Origin: Lamprobacter modestohalophilus
GTDB taxonomy: Bacteria > Pseudomonadota > Gammaproteobacteria > Chromatiales > Chromatiaceae
Length of the DNA: 64,000 bases
Reading direction: 5' to 3'
Assembly: GCF_016583905.1 (NCBI RefSeq)
Contig: NZ_NRRY01000002.1
Location: 124,001 to 188,000, forward strand
Each line of letters begins with the position of its first letter. Position 1 is the stretch's first letter. Shown piece after piece: positions 60,062 to 64,000 of the stretch. The notes below the pieces were generated by a model that had not been told where the DNA came from, searched no databases, and was given only the letters and a program-made list of their open reading frames with translations. Both the position numbers and the translations under genes were made by a program.

Positions 60062-60428
60062 CGACTTGATGCCCCAGTCGCCGTTGATTGTCGGAGAAAG
60101 ACGGGCGGCCCGGCTCGATCGGGTAGACCGTTTTGATACGCCCATCTTGGTCTAAAATCATAGACCATTTGCCATTCTCGATCTCCAACACAGGGAACGC
60201 GCCACGCGAGACACGTCCACGTTGTGCCTGCGCGAGTGCGTCAAAAGCGTTTTGAGCAAGCTCTCGCTCCGATGCGATGTGGCCATAGCTTAGGCGGCGC
60301 CTGACATGTGAGTAATACAGATCTGGGGTCGTCCACAGCCGCTTCAGTCGCGTTTCTGGCGATAAGCCGGCAGGAAGCCTTGCGGCCCGGCTTAGGAGCC
60401 GGGTGAACGCTGGATCATCCTGCACCAT
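60000..60428 (-). CDS. Hypothetical basic protein (142 aa), possible toxin
   Basis: Basic N-terminal half (LLSRAARLPAGLSPETRLKR; HVRRRLSYGHIASERELAQN) and a C-terminal domain FPVLEIENGKWSMILDQDGR followed by IKTVYPIE, which resembles compact toxin or nuclease domains where an enzyme core ends a short chain. No family can be named. It overlaps the 97-aa gene by 62 bp, suggesting joint expression. Confidence 0.55.
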   Translation of the reverse strand: MVQDDPAFTRLLSRAARLPAGLSPETRLKRLWTTPDLYYSHVRRRLSYGHIASERELAQNAFDALAQAQRGRVSRGAFPVLEIENGKWSMILDQDGRIKTVYPIEPGRPSFSDNQRRLGHQVDDIDLSQRVLASFTRLFGTY

Positions 60429-60585
60429 GGCCTCCTTCCATTCTCTTCAGTGGCCACAGATGCTCTTGAGGCGTGTTTCCTGCGGATTATTTTTTCGATC
60501 GCTCATGTGACGCCATGACGGATCACAGCGGGCCTAGAAGCTGTACATCGTCCGCTTCCCAATCTGATCGTTACTGTCTGGGAAG

Positions 60586-60610
60586 CATCGGGAAGTAGAG
60601 AATGGACAGC
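60586..60610. repeat. 25-bp dispersed repeat (inverted partner at 33691)
   Basis: CATCGGGAAGTAGAGAATGG followed by ACAGC, the reverse complement of 33691-33715 with one mismatch. Intergenic, next to the rpiA stop. Confidence 0.7.
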
Positions 60611-60613
60611 GAC

Positions 60614-61282
60614 TTAGGCGGTGATCGTCCGCGGTCCGTCGGCGGAGCCAAGGATCAACACATCTGCAGGCCGCAGCGCAAAGATGCCGACCGTAACCAC
60701 GCCGGCGATGTTGTTGATCTGTTGCTCGAGCTTCATCGGCTCCATGATCTGTAGGCCGTTGATGTCCAGGATCAGGTTGCCATTGTCGGTGGTAAAACCC
60801 TCGCGCCAGACCGGATTGCCACCGAGCTTCACCAGCTCGCGGGCGACATAGCTGCGGGCCATCGGGATGACCTCAACCGGTAGCGGGAAGGCACCGAGCA
60901 CCGGCACCAGCTTGCTTTCATCGGCGATGCAGACGAAACGCTCGCTGGCAGCAGCAACGATCTTTTCGCGCGTCAGCGCGCCGCCGCCGCCTTTGATCAG
61001 CTGCAGCGCCTTGTTCGACTCGTCCGCGCCGTCGACATAGAGCGACAGACCGCCGGTGGCGTTGAGATCGAGCACCGGAATGCCGTGCGCCTTGAGCCGT
61101 TGACTCGAGGCCTCCGAGCTGGAGACGGCGCCATCGATCTTGCCCTTGATGGTGGCGAGATAATCGATGAAATGATTGACGGTCGAGCCGGTGCCGACGC
61201 CGATGACGCCGCCCTCGACATGGCTCAGTGCGGCCTCTGCCGCTTGTTTCTTTAATTCGTCCTGGCGCTGTGCAGAGTCCAT
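60614..61282 (-). CDS. rpiA: Ribose-5-phosphate isomerase A
   Basis: A 222-aa isomerase: [56 protein letters not shown] and [20 protein letters not shown] hold the conserved Asp, Glu and Lys residues. It interconverts ribose and ribulose 5-phosphate, needed for the Calvin cycle and the pentose pathway. ATG 61282 chosen; a TTG two codons earlier is unlikely. Divergent from ilvA. Confidence 0.95.
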   Translation of the reverse strand: MDSAQRQDELKKQAAEAALSHVEGGVIGVGTGSTVNHFIDYLATIKGKIDGAVSSSEASSQRLKAHGIPVLDLNATGGLSLYVDGADESNKALQLIKGGGGALTREKIVAAASERFVCIADESKLVPVLGAFPLPVEVIPMARSYVARELVKLGGNPVWREGFTTDNGNLILDINGLQIMEPMKLEQQINNIAGVVTVGIFALRPADVLILGSADGPRTITA

Positions 61283-61467
61283 GGTCAATCCTCGAAAACG
61301 ATGTGGTGATGGGGGAGACAGCGTTTGCAGGCGGTTAAATTCGCCGCGCTGGCAGCGGTCTGCTGCAGGACCAGCAGTATATCAAAGGCCTTTCGGCGTC
61401 ATCTGTCGTATCCTGAGGCGTTTTGCCTGTGCCGTTGCGCGGCGACCGCGCCTCTCTTCGAACCGAT

Positions 61468-61580
61468 CTAACGCGCATCTTATGGTGCGGCGCCCACTCC
61501 GGAAAATGAATCGAGCGAGATTCACGTTAACGTCCATAGCGCGTCGCCACCCCGGACGATGAAGCGCTTGTTTCACGGTA
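61468..61580 (-). repeat. Dispersed two-hairpin repeat, two tandem units (copies C1, C2)
   Basis: Read on the - strand, unit C1 (61580-61528) is CCGTGAAACAAGCGCTTCAT followed by CGTCCGGGGTGGCGACGCGC, and unit C2 (61527-61468) repeats the plan with ACGTGAATCTCGCTCGATTC and TCCGGAGTGGGCGCCGC. They lie immediately upstream of the ilvA start at 61587. Confidence 0.78.
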
Positions 61581-61586
61581 ATCGTC

Positions 61587-63116
61587 ATGCTGAACGCCTA
61601 CATCGAGCGCATTCTCAAGGCTCGCGTCTACGACATCGCCATCGAGTCCCCGCTAACCCTAGCCAAAGGCCTGTCGCGGCGGGTCGGCAATCAGGTTTTG
61701 CTGAAGCGCGAGGATCTGCAGCCGGTGTTCTCGTTCAAGCTGCGTGGCGCCTACAACAAGCTCCGGCATCTGCCGGCAGCCGCGCTCGAGCAGGGCGTGA
61801 TCGCGGCCTCAGCCGGCAATCATGCGCAGGGCGTGTCGATGGGGGCCTCGCATCTGGGGGTGCAGGCGGTGATCGTGATGCCGAAGACGACGCCCGGCAT
61901 CAAGGTGGATGCGGTGCGCAACTGGGGCGCGAAGGCGTTGCTGCACGGCGATTCGTTCGATGAGGCTTATACCTACGCGATGGAGTTGGCCGCTGAGCGC
62001 AACCTGACCTTTCTGCATCCCTTTGATGATCCGGACGTCATCGCCGGACAAGGCACCATCGGCATGGAGATCCTGCGCCAGCTTCCTGAGCCGCCGCACG
62101 CCATCTTCGTGCCGGTCGGCGGTGGCGGGTTGATTGCTGGGGTCGCGGCCTATGTGAAGGCGATCTCTCCCGAGGTGAAGGTCATTGGTGTCGAGCCCGA
62201 GGATGCGCCGACGCTGCATGCGGCCCTTGCCGCCGATGAGCGCGTGGTGTTGCCGGAGGTTGGGCTGTTCGCCGACGGGGTGGCGGTCCGGCAGATCGGG
62301 CAGGAGACCTTCCGCATCGCCCGCGAGACGGTCGATGAGGTAGTGTTGGTGAGTACCGATGCCATCTGCGCTGCGATCAAGGATATCTACGATGACACGC
62401 GAGGTATCGCGGAGCCGGCCGGGGCGCTAGCGGTGGCTGGGCTCAAGCAGTACGTTGAGCGCAGCGGTATCCGCGGTGCCACCCTGGTCGCGATCGAAAG
62501 TGGCGCCAACATCAATTTCGATCGCTTGCGCCACGTCGCCGAGCGTGCCGAGCTTGGCGAGCGCCGCGAGGCCCTATTCGCGGTCGAGATCCCGGAACGC
62601 CCCGGCAGCTTCCTCGCCTTTTGCAAGGCCCTCGGCAAGCGTCAGATCACCGAGTTCAATTATCGTTACGCGGATCAGCAAGAGGCGGTGGTGTTCGTTG
62701 GGGTCGAGCTTGGCGGTGGCCTCGCGGAGCGTCACGAGATGCTCGAGCGCATCGAGAAGAAGGGCTTTGCCGTCACCGATATGAGCGACAACGAGACGGC
62801 GAAGCTGCATATCCGGTTCATGGTTGGCGGTCACGCGCCTGGCGTTTGCGATGAGCGTCTGGTGCGGTTCGAGTTTCCGGAGCGTCCTGGCGCGCTGCTC
62901 AACTTCCTGACCGGGCTTGGTCGGCGCTGGAACATCAGCCTGTTCCACTATCGCAACCATGGTGCTGCTTATGGGCGGGTGCTGATGGGGCTTCAGGTGC
63001 CGGAGGCCGAGGTGCCGGAGCTCACTGAGCTATTGACCGGTTTGGGTTATCCATTCTGGGACGAGAGTGAGAATCCGGCCTATCGGTTGTTTGCCGGCAT
63101 CGAGCGCGGTGGCTGA
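61587..63116 (+). CDS. ilvA: Biosynthetic threonine deaminase
   Basis: A 509-aa PLP enzyme: LLKREDLQPVFSFKLRGAYN with the PLP lysine (Lys51), SAGNHAQGVS, the glycine-rich PVGGGGLIAGVAAYV loop and two C-terminal ACT-like domains (RREALFAVEIPERPGSFLAF; VRFEFPERPGALLNFL) for isoleucine feedback. It makes 2-oxobutanoate for isoleucine. The N-terminus MLNAYIERILKARVYDIAIE matches the family, so ATG 61587 is right, but no Shine-Dalgarno is visible in the 7-base gap between the repeat and the start. Confidence 0.95.
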   Translation: MLNAYIERILKARVYDIAIESPLTLAKGLSRRVGNQVLLKREDLQPVFSFKLRGAYNKLRHLPAAALEQGVIAASAGNHAQGVSMGASHLGVQAVIVMPKTTPGIKVDAVRNWGAKALLHGDSFDEAYTYAMELAAERNLTFLHPFDDPDVIAGQGTIGMEILRQLPEPPHAIFVPVGGGGLIAGVAAYVKAISPEVKVIGVEPEDAPTLHAALAADERVVLPEVGLFADGVAVRQIGQETFRIARETVDEVVLVSTDAICAAIKDIYDDTRGIAEPAGALAVAGLKQYVERSGIRGATLVAIESGANINFDRLRHVAERAELGERREALFAVEIPERPGSFLAFCKALGKRQITEFNYRYADQQEAVVFVGVELGGGLAERHEMLERIEKKGFAVTDMSDNETAKLHIRFMVGGHAPGVCDERLVRFEFPERPGALLNFLTGLGRRWNISLFHYRNHGAAYGRVLMGLQVPEAEVPELTELLTGLGYPFWDESENPAYRLFAGIERGG

Positions 63117-63320
63117 CTGATCGTGGCAAGAGCAGGCTGAGGCGATTGCCGGAAAAGCGCGTACCGAATCTGCCGTATTTTCGTTCGCCTTCAACTGGAG
63201 CGTCGCCGGGAGCATAGCCGGGCTATTTGGCCGGTAATGCGATGCGGAAGGCGGGCGAAAAGACCATAAGGCAGTAAGCGATTTGGCAGAAATCGCCTAA
63301 CGTCGATCGCCAGCACCGCG

Positions 63321-63908
63321 TCAGATTTGGCGCTGGTAAAGTGCGCGCTCGGTAACCACCGCGTCCATCGGCCGGTCCCAGGGCTCGGGCTCGATGTGAT
63401 CAACGCGCTGACACTCATGCGCCAGGCCGATCAACCGGGGTCGTTGCCAATGCTGCCGATCGCCGAGGAAGGCGAGGCTGCGATCGTAGAAGCCGGCGCC
63501 CATACCAATGCGATGGCACTGGGCGTCGAATCCAACCAGTGGCACTAAGATCAGATCCAGCCCCTGCGGTGTCAGGATCTTGCGGCCACGGGCGGCGGGC
63601 TCTGGGATGCCGAAACGGTTGCGCTTGAATCTGGAACTGGCATCAAGGCGCACGAACCAGAGTCGGCCGGGTGCGTGTTGGCGCAGCACCGGCAGATACC
63701 AGCGGCGACGGCCTTGAAGCCGCGCGCGGATCGGTGATGGGTCGAGCTCGCCGGCAATCGGGAGGTAAAGCGCGATGCGCTTCGCGGCATGCATCAGGCC
63801 ACTGCTGATGAGTCGCTGACATACGGACTCGGCGTGATCGCGTTGGTCGCGCTGGCTCAGCGCAAGGCGTGCACGACGCAGGCGGCGGCGAAGCAAGGGG
63901 TCAGTCAC
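63321..63908 (-). CDS. fau: 5-formyltetrahydrofolate cyclo-ligase
   Basis: A 195-aa protein of the YgfA/MTHFS family: RRRLRRARLALSQRDQRDHA, the KR-type start, LILVPLVGFDAQCHRIGMGA and GFYDRSLAFL with the ATP-binding glycines. It recycles 5-formyl-THF. GTG 63908 is chosen, since a longer frame from 63986 would run through the 6S RNA end. In gammaproteobacteria fau typically follows the 6S RNA gene, as here. Confidence 0.9.
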   Translation of the reverse strand: MTDPLLRRRLRRARLALSQRDQRDHAESVCQRLISSGLMHAAKRIALYLPIAGELDPSPIRARLQGRRRWYLPVLRQHAPGRLWFVRLDASSRFKRNRFGIPEPAARGRKILTPQGLDLILVPLVGFDAQCHRIGMGAGFYDRSLAFLGDRQHWQRPRLIGLAHECQRVDHIEPEPWDRPMDAVVTERALYQRQI

Positions 63909-63925
63909 AGTGATCCGGCGGGAGA

Positions 63926-64000
63926 AAGGAGAGACACCTCCCACCTGTGCCGGTGCAGTCCTTCGTTCTTGAACCTGAGGGTTCAAGTGGGAACGCTACA
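63926..64000 (-). ncRNA. ssrS: 6S RNA, 3' part (continues beyond the window)
   Basis: Read on the - strand from 64000, the sequence has the conserved 6S 3' arm: TTGAACCCTCAGGTTCAAG as the apical hairpin, then ACTGCACCGGCACAGG and GGGAGGTGTCTCTCC as the closing-stem end. E. coli 6S RNA shows the same elements in the same order just before ygfA. 6S RNA binds the sigma70 holoenzyme in stationary phase. The 3' end is estimated at about 63926; the 5' part lies outside the window. Confidence 0.82.

Noticed and set aside
63909-63986. Longer N-terminus of Fau from ATG 63986
   Set aside because: It would run through the conserved 3' part of 6S RNA, and the added residues are not family-like.

Overview
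The window reads as a chromosomal segment of a GC-rich purple sulfur gammaproteobacterium (Chromatiaceae-like). The main reason is a complete fifteen-gene dsr sulfur-oxidation operon (dsrABEFHCMKLJOPNRS, 45195-59656) in the order known from Allochromatium vinosum. A bidirectional-type [NiFe] hydrogenase operon (hoxUYHW) and standard gammaproteobacterial blocks (mrdA-rodA-mltB-rlpA-dacA-dat-ybeD-lipB; 6S RNA next to fau) fit the same picture. I saw no tRNA, rRNA, CRISPR array or intact transposase.

Layout. 1-6679: cell-wall elongation and lipoylation cluster on the + strand. 6670-10891: chorismate-lyase-like gene, a Braun-type lipoprotein tail-to-tail with an L,D-transpeptidase, and a divergent EF-G paralogue. 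10914-15612: YceI protein, then a degP/response-regulator/histidine-kinase operon on the - strand. 15969-19802: two small + strand genes and an MlaEFD-type lipid transporter operon on the - strand. 19848-22247: an alpha/beta-hydrolase remnant, a P-loop protein and metA. 22248-32089: an accessory island with remnants of a BREX phage-defence locus (brxC and pglX each reduced to head and tail, pglZ and brxL intact), broken mazF genes beside intact antitoxins, apparently intact parDE and phd/vapC modules, and an AlbA_2-type gene with an amber codon. 32240-39808: serB, hoxUYHW without hoxE/hoxF, hda, wrbA, hslO. 40205-44581: small genes around a cysteine-less DsrC paralogue and an orphan Cas6/Cmx6-like gene. 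45195-59656: dsr operon, with a strong sigma70-like promoter at 44926. 59768-64000: a small overlapping gene pair, rpiA, ilvA, fau and the 3' part of 6S RNA.

How it works together. The dsr products form the cytoplasmic route that oxidises stored sulfur: DsrEFH and DsrC carry sulfur, DsrAB oxidises it, DsrL supplies the NAD(P)H link, DsrMKJOP connects to the quinone pool, DsrN amidates sirohaem. The hydrogenase may exchange electrons with the NAD(P)H pool if diaphorase subunits are encoded elsewhere.

Unexpected structure. (1) Six genes (dat, the EF-G paralogue, mlaD, pglZ, hoxW and a 158-aa gene) carry a short tandem duplication of 10-20 bp period at or across the stop codon; the pglZ copy lies in the brxL ribosome-binding region. 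(2) Several genes in or near the island survive as joined N- and C-terminal ends with the middle missing. (3) A two-hairpin dispersed repeat of about 53 bp occurs at three sites (four units), one directly before the ilvA start. (4) A Cas6-family gene without CRISPR sits beside a DsrC paralogue just upstream of dsr.
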